From positions 1 to 64,000 of the forward strand of contig CALKHR010000075.1 in the NCBI GenBank assembly GCA_937988885.1: a DNA stretch of 64,000 nucleotides, given 5' to 3'. The DNA is from an uncultured Roseiflexaceae bacterium. Lineage in GTDB: Bacteria > Chloroflexota > Chloroflexia > Chloroflexales > Roseiflexaceae. A program made the position numbers and the translations under genes. Below, in pieces: positions 50,766 through 60,171 of the stretch (position 1 is the first letter of the stretch; each line of letters opens with the position of its first letter). The notes below the pieces were generated by a model that saw only the letters and a list, made by a program, of their open reading frames with translations, made no database searches and was not told the DNA's origin.

Positions 50766-52169
50766 ATGAATACTCGTGTTGAATCTCCTATTATATCCCC
50801 TACCACTCCTCAAGTGAAACAAGTTCGTATACTTGCAACCCCTTGGTTGTTAGTAATACTTGCGTTTTTGCATGGTCTCCTTTATGCGATAGTTGTGCCG
50901 CCTTGGCAACATTATGATGAACCTACCCATTTTGAGTATGCCCGTTTAATTGCACTATGGGGAAGACGCCCTGCTGTCGGTGAAACAGATCTTGAGACAA
51001 ACCGTGAGATTGCGAATTCAATGTACCGTTTTAAGTTTTGGCAGCTAGGTGTGTATCCCGATCTCCTCAGTACAACATCTCCGCATATAGGATACGATGA
51101 AAAAGTACATCCACCCTTATATTATGCTGTGGTTGCACTTCCCATCAGTATGATGCGCTTTCTTCCTATCGAGCATCAATTGTATGCAGGACGTTTTATA
51201 ACAGTACTGTTTTATGTCTTAATGGTTTTGTGTGCTTGGCGGATTGCTACCATCATGGCACCAACTAATCCATTATTACAGATGAGTATTCCACTTTTGC
51301 TTTTATTAATACCTGCATTAACAAACCAGATGAGTGCTATTAATAACGATGCTTTAGTTAATTTCAGTATTACAGTTTTATTTCTTAGTTGTCTCTATTT
51401 CATTAGGGATGGTTTGAAACCTATCCCGCTTTGTTTAGCTGTATTGAGCATTGTGGTTGCCGTTATGGCAAAGCGCACAGCTGTTGTAGGAATTATTCCT
51501 CTTATTCTCGCATTATTTTGGTCATTTTATCGTCGCCCAATACGTTGGTGGGTATGGTTGCTTGGCATAACGTTCTTGGGAATATTTTTATCGGTTAGTA
51601 TTTTGGAATATAGAGATAGTCTCTGGCATCTGCAACCATGGATTATCGCATTAGATCAACAATACTTGCGGCTTTCGCTTGATACTTTGATTGCGCGACA
51701 ACCAACCCTTGAACAGCTTGTTTCTGTATATCCTGGTGTGATTGATGTATTACTGACCTCATTCTGGGGACGCTTTGGTTGGGGGCATGTGGTAATCACT
51801 CCGTTTTGGGATTGGGTAGTACGTCTCTTTACAATTGCTACTATTGTAGGTCTTGTAATGGGCATGCGTTTTCGCCTCTATACAGATTTACAGATGTGGC
51901 AGCGACGCGTCCTCTGGTTAAGCGGCGTGTTTGTTGTACTGGCATGGTTTGCGGTGCTTGTACGTTTTGATATACAACAAAGTTTCTATGTGCCTCAAGG
52001 CCGTTATATGCATTTAGCTGTGCTCCCAACCATTTTATTAATGGGGATAGGTTTACAAGGTTTTGTTCCTAAACTATGGCGTGCAAAGGTTTTGTTTGCT
52101 CTTGTATGTAGTTTTGTCCTGTTAGATATAGCTGCAATCACCAGCATTATTTTATATTATTACATTTAA
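50766..52169 (+). CDS. Multi-pass membrane protein, DUF2142 / GT39-like
   Basis: A 467-residue protein with about 10-12 membrane helices. After the first helix it has PPWQHYDEPTHFEYARLIAL, an Asp-Glu in the first outer loop that matches DUF2142 and GT-C (PMT-like) enzymes, where an acidic pair is catalytic. The later SYEKVHPPLYY-type loop (IGYDEKVHPPLYYAVV) supports this. GT-C enzymes use polyprenyl-phosphate sugars on the outer side of the membrane. ATG 50766 is preferred over TTG at 50745. AT-rich. The next gene starts 7 bases after its stop. A glycosyltransferase role is likely but inferred. Confidence 0.75.
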   Translation: MNTRVESPIISPTTPQVKQVRILATPWLLVILAFLHGLLYAIVVPPWQHYDEPTHFEYARLIALWGRRPAVGETDLETNREIANSMYRFKFWQLGVYPDLLSTTSPHIGYDEKVHPPLYYAVVALPISMMRFLPIEHQLYAGRFITVLFYVLMVLCAWRIATIMAPTNPLLQMSIPLLLLLIPALTNQMSAINNDALVNFSITVLFLSCLYFIRDGLKPIPLCLAVLSIVVAVMAKRTAVVGIIPLILALFWSFYRRPIRWWVWLLGITFLGIFLSVSILEYRDSLWHLQPWIIALDQQYLRLSLDTLIARQPTLEQLVSVYPGVIDVLLTSFWGRFGWGHVVITPFWDWVVRLFTIATIVGLVMGMRFRLYTDLQMWQRRVLWLSGVFVVLAWFAVLVRFDIQQSFYVPQGRYMHLAVLPTILLMGIGLQGFVPKLWRAKVLFALVCSFVLLDIAAITSIILYYYI

Positions 52170-52176
52170 AAATTGC

Positions 52177-52950
52177 ATGATTCGTAGTATCTATTTACAA
52201 TCTCGGCCAGTAATAAGCTCAGCGTGGTTTTTGCTGCAACGATATAGTCTTAAACTGGTAGGCTTTATTCGGCGTCATCCGCCTTCAGTAGGGCTACTCT
52301 TTTGGAGTGGTTGTCTTTTGGTTTTGGCGTGTAGTGCATTTCCTTACAATGTTTCAGGATCCGCACCGACACAACGCAATATAATGTATGGGCGCCTGAC
52401 GAGTGAACATCAATACAGTCAGACCTTCCAAATGGAAGCGGGCACATTGACGGGGATCAGAGTATTGCTCTTTCCGCCAGCTAACCCCAGTGATGATCTC
52501 GTGACTCTGCGATTAGGATACGATACCAAGGCTCTGCCCGAGATTGCGGTTGTCTCGTTGCCTCAAAGTGCTCTAAACCCCCATGGTATGACTATTTTTG
52601 CTATCGAACCCTTTAGTGTAACCACACCCGAATCATTGATTACCTCTACACTTCGCTTTGATATTGTAGCTCCCACTCTGCCAACCAATCAGTGGATTTC
52701 AGTCGTCGCTGGTCCTGATACCTATGCAGGGGGGCAACTTTTTGTTGACAATGAGTCGAAGCCGAAGTATGATCTCGCATTCCAACCGATCTACCGTGCC
52801 ACTTGGCTTGATCGTTGGATCCCACTCTCACGAATAGCTCAAGGGAAACCTGGCTTTTTAGGTCAACCTTCGGTATATGCTATTGCTCTTTATAGCTGCT
52901 TATTTTTTGTTGGTTTGGCACTACGACGCCTTTGGCAAGTACTTCATTGA
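52177..52950 (+). CDS. Hypothetical membrane protein with external beta domain
   Basis: A 257-residue protein of no recognised family. One membrane helix near the N-terminus (PPSVGLLFWSGCLLVLACSAF, about 35-55) and one at the C-terminus (AIALYSCLFFVGLALRRLW, about 234-252) enclose an external domain of about 170 residues rich in beta strands, including YSQTFQMEAGTLTGIRVLLF. The topology leaves both ends inside. It starts 7 bases after the DUF2142-like gene and probably works with it. AT-rich to intermediate composition. Confidence 0.65.
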   Translation: MIRSIYLQSRPVISSAWFLLQRYSLKLVGFIRRHPPSVGLLFWSGCLLVLACSAFPYNVSGSAPTQRNIMYGRLTSEHQYSQTFQMEAGTLTGIRVLLFPPANPSDDLVTLRLGYDTKALPEIAVVSLPQSALNPHGMTIFAIEPFSVTTPESLITSTLRFDIVAPTLPTNQWISVVAGPDTYAGGQLFVDNESKPKYDLAFQPIYRATWLDRWIPLSRIAQGKPGFLGQPSVYAIALYSCLFFVGLALRRLWQVLH

Positions 52951-53014
52951 TTGACGCTTAATACGGCTTTTGGTAGAATTGGGCAGTTTGCGTCTGGCTC
53001 TTTAGGAGAATCTA

Positions 53015-54361
53015 ATGCAATCAGAAATCGATCTACGTCCATATATATTAGCTGTGATTCAACGGTGGCGTATCATTGGATTAGCTGTTGTGGTGGCCAT
53101 GGTTATAACAATACTGATTGTTATAGCACAGCCACGTGTTTATACAGCAACAGCTGATGTGTTAATATTACCTTCTCAATCGCAGTTAACCTTCGATTCT
53201 CGATTTGTTACGAATAATGCTCCTCTAGCTACAGACGTTGCGTCTCGACGTCAATCCTTAATCGGTCTATTGTCAAGTCCTGCGCTAGAAGATGCTGTCC
53301 GTCCTGTGCTGTCAGGTGATCTATTGCAGACTAAATCTGGCTCTTTAGCAAATCGAATCAATGTTTCTGCTGAAGGCGATCTCATCCATATAAAAGTTCA
53401 AGATGTCGATCCACAACAAGCTCAACTACTAGCTGATGCTTGGGCCAAAGCCTATACGAAGCTTGTGAATGACTTGTATGGCCGACCTACTGATTTACTA
53501 AGTGAATTAGAAACCCAATTAGTTGACGCTCAACAGCGTTATGAAGCTTCACAACAAGCGCTTGAAACATATCTTGGTACGAGCGATATTGTGCGTCTGA
53601 CACAGCAGATTAGTTCTACTTCTCGATTACTTTCTGAAGCAGATACCAGTACAAGTCTGCTGTATGCCCAATATCAAACTCAAGCTCGGGCGCTCGAGGC
53701 TACTATTCAAGACGCAGGGACGTTGCGCCAACAATTGCTTGCTGGTAAGGTCTCGGAAATTGGTAATAACCTCGCATTGCTTGCTCTACAAGCTCGCGTT
53801 ATAGGAGAGGTTCAACTTCCCGTTGAGTTGCGGTTCGATGATCTAAATCTATTGCTTGAGTCTAATACCATCTCTGCTGGAGATTTAGCTCGCTTTATTG
53901 AGATCCTGCAACAGCGTCGTGATGAGTTGCTCTCTCTATCTCTAGAGGTTATGCGCTCATTACATGATGGTCAGGCAACGGGCGCTGGAATATCGCCTGA
54001 GTTACGGGTTAATTATGTGCAACAATTAACACAACTCTATCAAGAGCTTGAAGAGCAAAATGCACAACTACGACTTCTAAGTTCGCAACGGGATCAAGCT
54101 TTTGATGAGTTCTCATTAATACAGAAAAAATTGAACGAGCAACGTGTTATGCTCGGCACATCTATGATACAAGTTCGATATATCGATACTACTACCGTTC
54201 CTCCGGGTTCTATTTTAAGAACATTGCTTTTGTATAGTGTTGCTGTTGCCATGCTTACAGTTTTTGTGAGTATAGCCTTGATCATTGCTAAAATGATCAT
54301 TCATATGTGGCAACAAGAAGTCAGTAGTTTTGAAGAGGATAAAAACTCACTCAAAAGCTAG
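53015..54361 (+). CDS. wzz: Polysaccharide chain-length protein (Wzz / co-polymerase-like)
   Basis: A 448-residue protein with the Wzz layout: N-terminal helix (IIGLAVVVAMVITILIVIA, about 17-35) after the conserved short IDLRPYILAVIQRWR, a long external region with coiled coil (about 130-390, DLLSELETQLVDAQQRYEA and a heptad-like ELEEQNAQLRLLSSQRDQ), then the Pro-rich PPGSILRTLLLY leading into the second helix (SVAVAMLTVFVSIALII, about 410-427). No tyrosine-kinase domain is fused or nearby. It would set polymer length with the Wzy-like protein. ATG follows TAGGAGAATCTA. Confidence 0.88.
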   Translation: MQSEIDLRPYILAVIQRWRIIGLAVVVAMVITILIVIAQPRVYTATADVLILPSQSQLTFDSRFVTNNAPLATDVASRRQSLIGLLSSPALEDAVRPVLSGDLLQTKSGSLANRINVSAEGDLIHIKVQDVDPQQAQLLADAWAKAYTKLVNDLYGRPTDLLSELETQLVDAQQRYEASQQALETYLGTSDIVRLTQQISSTSRLLSEADTSTSLLYAQYQTQARALEATIQDAGTLRQQLLAGKVSEIGNNLALLALQARVIGEVQLPVELRFDDLNLLLESNTISAGDLARFIEILQQRRDELLSLSLEVMRSLHDGQATGAGISPELRVNYVQQLTQLYQELEEQNAQLRLLSSQRDQAFDEFSLIQKKLNEQRVMLGTSMIQVRYIDTTTVPPGSILRTLLLYSVAVAMLTVFVSIALIIAKMIIHMWQQEVSSFEEDKNSLKS

Positions 54362-54473
54362 TGATAGCAAACATGCTGCCTCATGTATATGAAAATACCC
54401 CTATTCTGCTTGGGATGGTATTTCCTCATCACTGCAGATAAAAGGTAGCATTTAAGCAACGCAGTAATAGATA

Positions 54474-54895
54474 TTACAACATAGGCTCAAGCGCATCGAG
54501 CAAAGCCAACTTATGTTTGCGATGTGAAAGATAGGCGGCATGGTCGCGCTGTTGATAGTAGTGTACCTCTATCAGCGCCCATGCCGCGTCTCGCACTAAC
54601 GTCGGGATCTCACTTGTTAGCAACAGCCATACTTGCGCCAACGTCAAGGCTGGCGCTTGCTCTTGCCGCTGCACCCATACCCATACCAAAAACTAGTGTG
54701 TCAGTAGCACACAACTTGTATGATGGTGCCTGCCGTGCCACGTGCGCGTTTAGTACTGATCCATGCCTAGTTCCTCCTTGCTGATCTCACATGTCAACTC
54801 AATCGGCCAGCGCTTCCCACACTTCCACACCAACCGTCCCGTCTCGATCGTTTCAGGTGCATTGCACAGATAGTATTTCACCACGCTGGGATGGT
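54474..54895 (-). pseudogene. IS701-like DDE transposase remnant (C-terminal part)
   Basis: One minus-strand frame from about 54895 to the stop at 54474 reads as the C-terminal third of an IS701/IS4-like transposase: VVKYYLCNAPE, then GKRWPIELTCEISKEELGMD (the usual R-W-x-I-E ... K-x-E-x-G-x-D/E active-site Glu region), then QY-stop-TRTWHGRHHHTSCVLLTH-stop-FLVWVWVQRQEQ and a final SHRKHKLALLDALE. Two in-frame stops (TAA, TAG) and loss of a clear N-terminus show it is dead. Upstream, at 54900-55230, short transposase-like pieces in other frames (KDDLVRGTIKEGRKGPILC) suggest that more of the element survives. It sits between the chain-length gene and the secreted hydrolase genes. Confidence 0.75.
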
Positions 54896-55400
54896 TTACG
54901 TTTTGCCAGTTCACCTGTCACAGCCGCGGTCCTAGTACTCCAGCACGTGCATCAGTCACATGCACGAAGGCGAAGGCACACAGGATCGGTCCTTTCCTGC
55001 CTTCCTTGATGGTCCCGCGCACCAAGTCATCTTTGGCAAGCACCACAACACTACGTCCACATGGTAGGGCTGATTACTCGCCGTCTTCAACTGCTTATGT
55101 GTCGGCTTGTGCCTTTTGTTCGACTAATCCGGCAGGATCACAGCCGGATAGTGTCGCCAGATCGGTTGTGAAAGGGCTACCGCGGTCGTGGGTATGGTGG
55201 TCTTCCTCTTTGCTGAGTGAAAAGTCGTGAGGAGAGAATACCATACTACTCATGTCTTGTTCTACTATATCTTGTTTTGCAATTGTCGCAGTATGATCAC
55301 ACATTTAGAGTGTATAATGTCAAAAAGGGAAATAGGAATATTTAGGTATAGGCCGTGTGAACCTCAGTATATACTAGTGCTATCTTGATGTAAGGTGACC
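54896..55400. other. Decayed DNA upstream of IS remnant
   Basis: About 500 bases without an intact gene. The 54900-55230 part probably belongs to the N-terminal half of the dead transposase, with frameshifts. The last 150 bases are AT-rich and must hold the promoter of the secreted hydrolase gene; no clear -35/-10 was assigned and inverted repeats were not located. Confidence 0.5.
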
Positions 55401-56846
55401 ATGACCTCACAATATGTCAAATTGATTATTGCTACGCTCTGTGGCTTGATGCTTATTAGTCCAATACCTCCATTGCATCTAGCCTACTCACAAGGACAAA
55501 AGTCATCTCAGCTCTATTTGCCAATGATAGTATCGCCCCATAACGCATATGCCCCATTTGGTGTGGAGACTTTTGCTTTAGCAAGCGATACAGTTATTGC
55601 CAATTATGCTAAACAGCTTGGTCCTCAATGGATACGTCTTAATACGATTGCTTGGCGTGATATTCAACCTGAGCGAGATGGACCCTATAATACTAATGCG
55701 CTTATGCGTTTAGATAACGAACTACGTGTAGCTCATAATGCTAACTTTACACCTATTGTAACTATTCGGCGTAGTCCAACTTGGGCAACTATTAACCATC
55801 CAAAACCTATAGCGTGTGGTGCTATTCGAGAGGATCGTTTTGAGGATTTCGCCAAATTGATGGGTTGGTTGGCTGCTCGATATAAAGATCGAGTGCAGTA
55901 TTGGGAATTAGGCAATGAGCCTGATATTGATCCCACGCTTGTTGAAACAGATGCTTTTGGCTGTTGGGGAGATATTAATGATCCCTATTATGGAGGCGAA
56001 CATTACGGTAAGATGCTGAAGGTGGTCGCGCCCGCCATTCGTAAGGCGAACCCTAATGCCAAGATTATTATCGGTGGCCTTGCATTGGATTCTCCCAATA
56101 CGACCGATCCTGCGGCAGGTAAGCCAGAACGCTTCTTTGAGGGGATTCTGCGCGCTGGAGCAGCTGATAGCTTCGATATTGTGGCCTTCCATAGTTACCC
56201 TTGGTTCTCGAACCGTCCGCTCGATTACGATTACGATGCCGATTTTAGTAAGCATCAATCGGGTGTTTGGAAGGATTATGGCGGTTACACGCTCGGTAAA
56301 GCCAAGTTCCTCCGTGAGGTAATGGCTAAATATAATGTATCAAAGCCTTTGTTCCTTAACGAAACGGCTTTGACTTGTGTGCAACCCCCTCGAGGCCCGT
56401 GCCCGGGCCCAAGCCCAACATTTGATAGAGCACAGGTCAACTTTCTTATTCGCATGATGGCGCGCGGTGGAGCTGCTGGCATCGATATGATTAGTTGGTA
56501 TATGCTCGAAGGCCCCGGATGGCGCTATTCGGGCTTGCTCGATGCTGAACAGAAGCCGCGTCCGATCTACAACGCTTACAAAGTGTTTGTCGAAATGACG
56601 AGTGGCAGTTTAAGACCTGTGCGTGTCTACGATTACGACCGCCCCGATACTATTGTCGAAACATATCGCTTCACCAAGGATGATATGCATGTCGATGTGC
56701 TGTGGGGCGCCGACCTCTCCACCTATTATGTGAAGGTGCCACCCAAGTTTATCAAAGCCTACGATCAATTTGGTAAGGAGATCAAGCCGATAGGTCCCTA
56801 TATACCGGTTGCTTTCGAGTCGATCTATATCCTACGAGGGCGGTAA
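55401..56846 (+). CDS. Secreted clan GH-A-like glycoside hydrolase
   Basis: A 481-residue exported protein. Signal peptide in residues 1-30 (YVKLIIATLCGLMLISPIP), followed at once by the short SSQLYLPMIVSPHN, a YLP-type motif. The rest is a TIM-barrel hydrolase of the GH39/GH5 kind: acid/base Glu in YWELGNEPDID (about 171), nucleophile candidate in FLNETALTC (about 319), and WRYSGLLDAEQKPRP near the end. It shares GCWGDINDPYYGGEHY with the paralogue at 58039. It may trim or remodel the polysaccharide made by the locus (inference). The ATG at 55401 follows TAAGG; a GTG 6 bases upstream is possible. GC content rises noticeably from about 56020. Confidence 0.82.
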   Translation: MTSQYVKLIIATLCGLMLISPIPPLHLAYSQGQKSSQLYLPMIVSPHNAYAPFGVETFALASDTVIANYAKQLGPQWIRLNTIAWRDIQPERDGPYNTNALMRLDNELRVAHNANFTPIVTIRRSPTWATINHPKPIACGAIREDRFEDFAKLMGWLAARYKDRVQYWELGNEPDIDPTLVETDAFGCWGDINDPYYGGEHYGKMLKVVAPAIRKANPNAKIIIGGLALDSPNTTDPAAGKPERFFEGILRAGAADSFDIVAFHSYPWFSNRPLDYDYDADFSKHQSGVWKDYGGYTLGKAKFLREVMAKYNVSKPLFLNETALTCVQPPRGPCPGPSPTFDRAQVNFLIRMMARGGAAGIDMISWYMLEGPGWRYSGLLDAEQKPRPIYNAYKVFVEMTSGSLRPVRVYDYDRPDTIVETYRFTKDDMHVDVLWGADLSTYYVKVPPKFIKAYDQFGKEIKPIGPYIPVAFESIYILRGR

Positions 56847-56984
56847 TCTCTCTCGTTCTCTGGACTGTTTGTCGGCTTAAACTGTAGCAAAAGTGTATAT
56901 CAAACCCCAATGAGGCGTGAATCTTGGTATACTGTCCCAAGATTTCGCCTCATTCTGATTCCCCGGTTGTCCAACGAGGTTACT

Positions 56985-57938
56985 ATGCGCATCTTGATCA
57001 CTGGCTCAAGCGGTCAAATCGGCACGAACTTAGCGCTACGCCTGCTTGATGCTGGGTATTCTGTGTTCGGCGTTGATCGGCGCCTTAACCCATGGACCGA
57101 TCGTATCACAACGCTGCTTCAGGATTTGGCAGCTCCGTATCGCGATTTCGAAGAGGGCATTGGCGGTGTGCCCTATCCCCCCTGCGATTTGGTGGTGCAC
57201 TTCGCTGCGAACGCCAAAGTCCATGAATTAGTGCAGTTTCCGCATCGGGCGATGGAGAATATCGCCATTACGTTCAATGTGCTTGAATATTGTCGCCATC
57301 ACCGCTTGCCGATCATTTTCGCCTCCTCGCGAGAGGTATATGGGGATATTCACCGTTATATCACCGAGGAGCAACAGGCTAATTTCTCCTTCACCGAAAG
57401 TCCCTATTCGGCCAGTAAAATCGCTGGTGAGGCGCTGATCTATTCGTATGCTCGCTGCTACGAGTTGCCCTACCTTGTCTTTCGCTTCTCCAATGTGTAT
57501 GGCCGCTACGATAATGATATCGAACGAATGGAGCGGGTGATTCCCCTCTTTATTCGTTCACTTCGTAACGGCCAGCCGATTACGGTCTACGGTCGTGAGA
57601 AAATTCTTGATTTTACTTACGTTGATGATTGTGTAGCTGGTGTAGTCGCAGGAATTGAGCGTTTGCTCGATGGGCGCGTCGTGAATCAAACGATTAATCT
57701 CGCGTATGGGCAGGGCAATAGCCTTGTGACACTAGCTGAATATATTGGCGAAGCACTCGGAGTCGAGCCTCAGATTAACATTGAGCCCTCGAAACGCGTT
57801 GGTGAGGTCTCTCGCTATGTTGCCGACATCAGCCGTGCGAATGAACTCCTCGGTTATCAGCCACAAGTCCCTCTCAAAGAAGGTGTTCGGCGTGCTGTTG
57901 CTTGGTCACTAGAGTGGGAACAACGAACACGACATTGA
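56985..57938 (+). CDS. NAD-dependent nucleotide-sugar epimerase/dehydratase
   Basis: A 317-residue extended SDR. NAD motif RILITGSSGQIGTNLALRL (2-20), VHFAANAKVHELV (about 71), serine in IIFASSREVYGDI (about 113) and the catalytic Tyr/Lys in SPYSASKIAGEAL (about 142-146) are all present, so the enzyme should be active. The C-terminal LDFTYVDDCVAGVVAG is typical of UDP-glucose/GlcNAc 4-epimerase relatives. ATG 56985 is chosen over an in-frame start at 56910 because the Rossmann strand begins there. It lies between the two secreted hydrolase genes; its stop is 100 bases before the start of the second. Confidence 0.92.
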   Translation: MRILITGSSGQIGTNLALRLLDAGYSVFGVDRRLNPWTDRITTLLQDLAAPYRDFEEGIGGVPYPPCDLVVHFAANAKVHELVQFPHRAMENIAITFNVLEYCRHHRLPIIFASSREVYGDIHRYITEEQQANFSFTESPYSASKIAGEALIYSYARCYELPYLVFRFSNVYGRYDNDIERMERVIPLFIRSLRNGQPITVYGREKILDFTYVDDCVAGVVAGIERLLDGRVVNQTINLAYGQGNSLVTLAEYIGEALGVEPQINIEPSKRVGEVSRYVADISRANELLGYQPQVPLKEGVRRAVAWSLEWEQRTRH

Positions 57939-58038
57939 TACAATGACGATATTCCCTGCAGCTAATCATCCACTCTTTAGCCTTCCTCAATGTCGCTCGT
58001 TAACGGCTTGCCATTGGGGTAGAGAAAGGGATCGTATC

Positions 58039-59985
58039 ATGCGCTCTTGTATCCTTGTGCTTGTGCTAGCTCAGTTGTTGTTTCTTGCATTGCCAAGTCA
58101 GCAGACAGTTGCTCAGGAGATTTGCTTTCCAGAACAACCAGCTATAACTCACTGTCTTGCAGATACATTTTCTTCATACTGGGAATCTAACGGTGGTCTC
58201 GCCGTCTTTGGCTACCCGCTCACTCCCGCTACGATGCAGCCCCAGCTCGATCTTGAGGGCGAGCGCTTGACTCAGTGGCTCGAACGCTCGCGCCTTGAGT
58301 ACCATCCCGAGAACGCGGCTCCCTACAATATTCTCATGGGCCGGCTCGGCGCCGATCGCTTGATCCAGTTGGGCCGTGATCCTACACAACAACCCCGCGA
58401 ACCTGGCCCGATCGAAGGATGCTTGTGGTTTGAAGTGACTGGACATAATGTTTGTGATCAGGCGCCTGGCTTGGGCTTCAGCACTTACTGGCAGACACAC
58501 GGTCTACGTATTGCTGGGTTGAGTGCGTACGAGCAGTCGCTGCAACTGTTTGGCTATCCGCTCACTAGTGCACAGTACGAAACGAACCCGAGTGGCTTGA
58601 CGGTGCTAACCCAGTGGTTCGAGCGCGCTCGCTTTGAGTGGTACCCCGATCAGCCCGACCAGTACAAGGTGCAACTTGGCCTGCTCGGTAACGAACTAGC
58701 CGGTATCGCCCAATCGCCGCCCGTGTTTGGCATTGAGTTGTCGCCTGGCACGGTTGGTAATCTCGTACAGACCACAAAGAATGCTGGTGTAACGTGGGTT
58801 CGTTACCACGATCTCGATTGGGCTGCGGTGGAGCCGAACCAAGGTGCACGTCAATGGGGAGCGATCGCGCGGGCCGAAAACGAGTTGCAGGTTCTCACTG
58901 CTCAGGGCTTGATGCCTATCGTGGTTGTCTCCAATGTTCCAGCTTGGGCGCAGCGCTTCCCTGGCGTCTCGTGTGGGCCGATCAAACCGGAAGCGCTCGA
59001 CGCGTTTGCCTCATTTATGCGGGATTTGGCCGCTCGCAATCAGAATGTACGCTATTGGGAGATCGGCAATGAGCCAGATATCGCTCCTGGCCTTGTTCCC
59101 AACGACTCGGTGTTCGGCTGCTGGGGCGATGCCTCCGATCCGTACTATGGTGGTGGCTACTACGCCGAAATGCTGAAGCGCGTCTATCCTGCGATTAAGC
59201 AAGGCAATCCGGCGGCACAAGTGGTAATTGGTGGCCTGCTGCTCGACTGCAACCCCGAGAATCCTCCAGCAGGCAAAGATTGCCTCCCCGCGAAATTCTT
59301 CGAGGGGGTGTTGCGTAACGGTGGCGGTGCGGTCTTTGATGTGGTCGCCTATCATTCCTATGCCTTCTGGGGCGATCCCCAACGCGACTGGGATTTGTAT
59401 GGCGGCAACTGGATGAATAGTGGCGGCGGCGTGATCGGCAAACTTACCTATTTGCGCTCTGTGATGCAGCGCTATGGTGTCGTGAAGCAGGTGATGCTGA
59501 ACGAAGCTGCTTTGCTCTGTTATAACCGATGCCCCGCAGATCGCTATGAGGCTGCGAAGGCCAATTACCTCGTGCGTCTGTTCACTCGCGCCAAAGCGCA
59601 AGGTCTGCTTAACACTATTTGGTTCACGATGAATAGCCCTGGTTGGCGCGGCAGTGGCCTGCTGGATGCCAACCAAGTGCCGCTTCCAAGCTACCATGCC
59701 CTGCAAACCTTATCTGCGCGATTATCCGGCGCGGATTACGCTGGCTCGATCTCGAATGGCGCGCTTGAGGGCTACTACTTCGTGAAGGGCGATAAATTCT
59801 ACCAAGTTGTGTGGACCAACGATGGTTCGCGGGTTCCAATCACGCTCAGCTCAAACATGCAGCTTGCCTACACGCATGTTGGCGAAGCGGTTACTATCGC
59901 AGATTCGCGCATTGAAGTCGGTTTCGAGCCGATCATTATCGAGGGTACGTCCTATCGCACGTTCTTGAATGTTATGTTTACATAA
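58039..59985 (+). CDS. Secreted FGYPLT-repeat protein with GH-A-like hydrolase domain
   Basis: A 648-residue exported protein. Signal peptide: MRSCILVLVLAQLLFLALPS (1-20). Two N-terminal repeats of about 95 residues (about 35-120 and 135-225) share a F-x-x-Y-W-x-x-x-G core, then FGYPLT, then QW(L/F)ER(S/A)R(L/F)E and a hydrophobic LG-x-LG end, similar to LGFP-type wall-binding repeats. Residues about 230-640 are a TIM-barrel hydrolase paralogous to the gene at 55401: Glu in YWEIGNEPDIAPG (about 343), GCWGDASDPYYGGGYY, Glu in MLNEAALLC (about 490), and WRGSGLLDANQVPLP. ATG 58039 follows AGAAAGGG; an in-frame start at 57943 is less likely. It probably acts at the cell envelope on polysaccharide (inference). 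Confidence 0.85.
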   Translation: MRSCILVLVLAQLLFLALPSQQTVAQEICFPEQPAITHCLADTFSSYWESNGGLAVFGYPLTPATMQPQLDLEGERLTQWLERSRLEYHPENAAPYNILMGRLGADRLIQLGRDPTQQPREPGPIEGCLWFEVTGHNVCDQAPGLGFSTYWQTHGLRIAGLSAYEQSLQLFGYPLTSAQYETNPSGLTVLTQWFERARFEWYPDQPDQYKVQLGLLGNELAGIAQSPPVFGIELSPGTVGNLVQTTKNAGVTWVRYHDLDWAAVEPNQGARQWGAIARAENELQVLTAQGLMPIVVVSNVPAWAQRFPGVSCGPIKPEALDAFASFMRDLAARNQNVRYWEIGNEPDIAPGLVPNDSVFGCWGDASDPYYGGGYYAEMLKRVYPAIKQGNPAAQVVIGGLLLDCNPENPPAGKDCLPAKFFEGVLRNGGGAVFDVVAYHSYAFWGDPQRDWDLYGGNWMNSGGGVIGKLTYLRSVMQRYGVVKQVMLNEAALLCYNRCPADRYEAAKANYLVRLFTRAKAQGLLNTIWFTMNSPGWRGSGLLDANQVPLPSYHALQTLSARLSGADYAGSISNGALEGYYFVKGDKFYQVVWTNDGSRVPITLSSNMQLAYTHVGEAVTIADSRIEVGFEPIIIEGTSYRTFLNVMFT

Positions 59986-60096
59986 TGACAAAGTCGCCTG
60001 AATTCACAACCTGTCGCTGATCGAGTATACTTGGCGGCGATTAGGTGCGATTGTGCCAACCAGGTGAGATCGGATAAATGAGCCGCTTCACTGGAG

Positions 60097-60118
60097 TGCC
60101 AGCATCTTGGGATGCTGG
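60097..60118 (+). terminator. Hairpin after secreted hydrolase gene
   Basis: GCCAGCATC pairs with GATGCTGGC around a TTGG loop, 110 bases past the hydrolase stop and about 55 bases before the next gene. A weak terminator or regulatory hairpin; only a TTCG follows. Confidence 0.5.
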
Positions 60119-60171
60119 CCTTCGTATGGATGTGGGTCTCTCGCGAGCCGAGCGATAGTATAGGGGTGATC

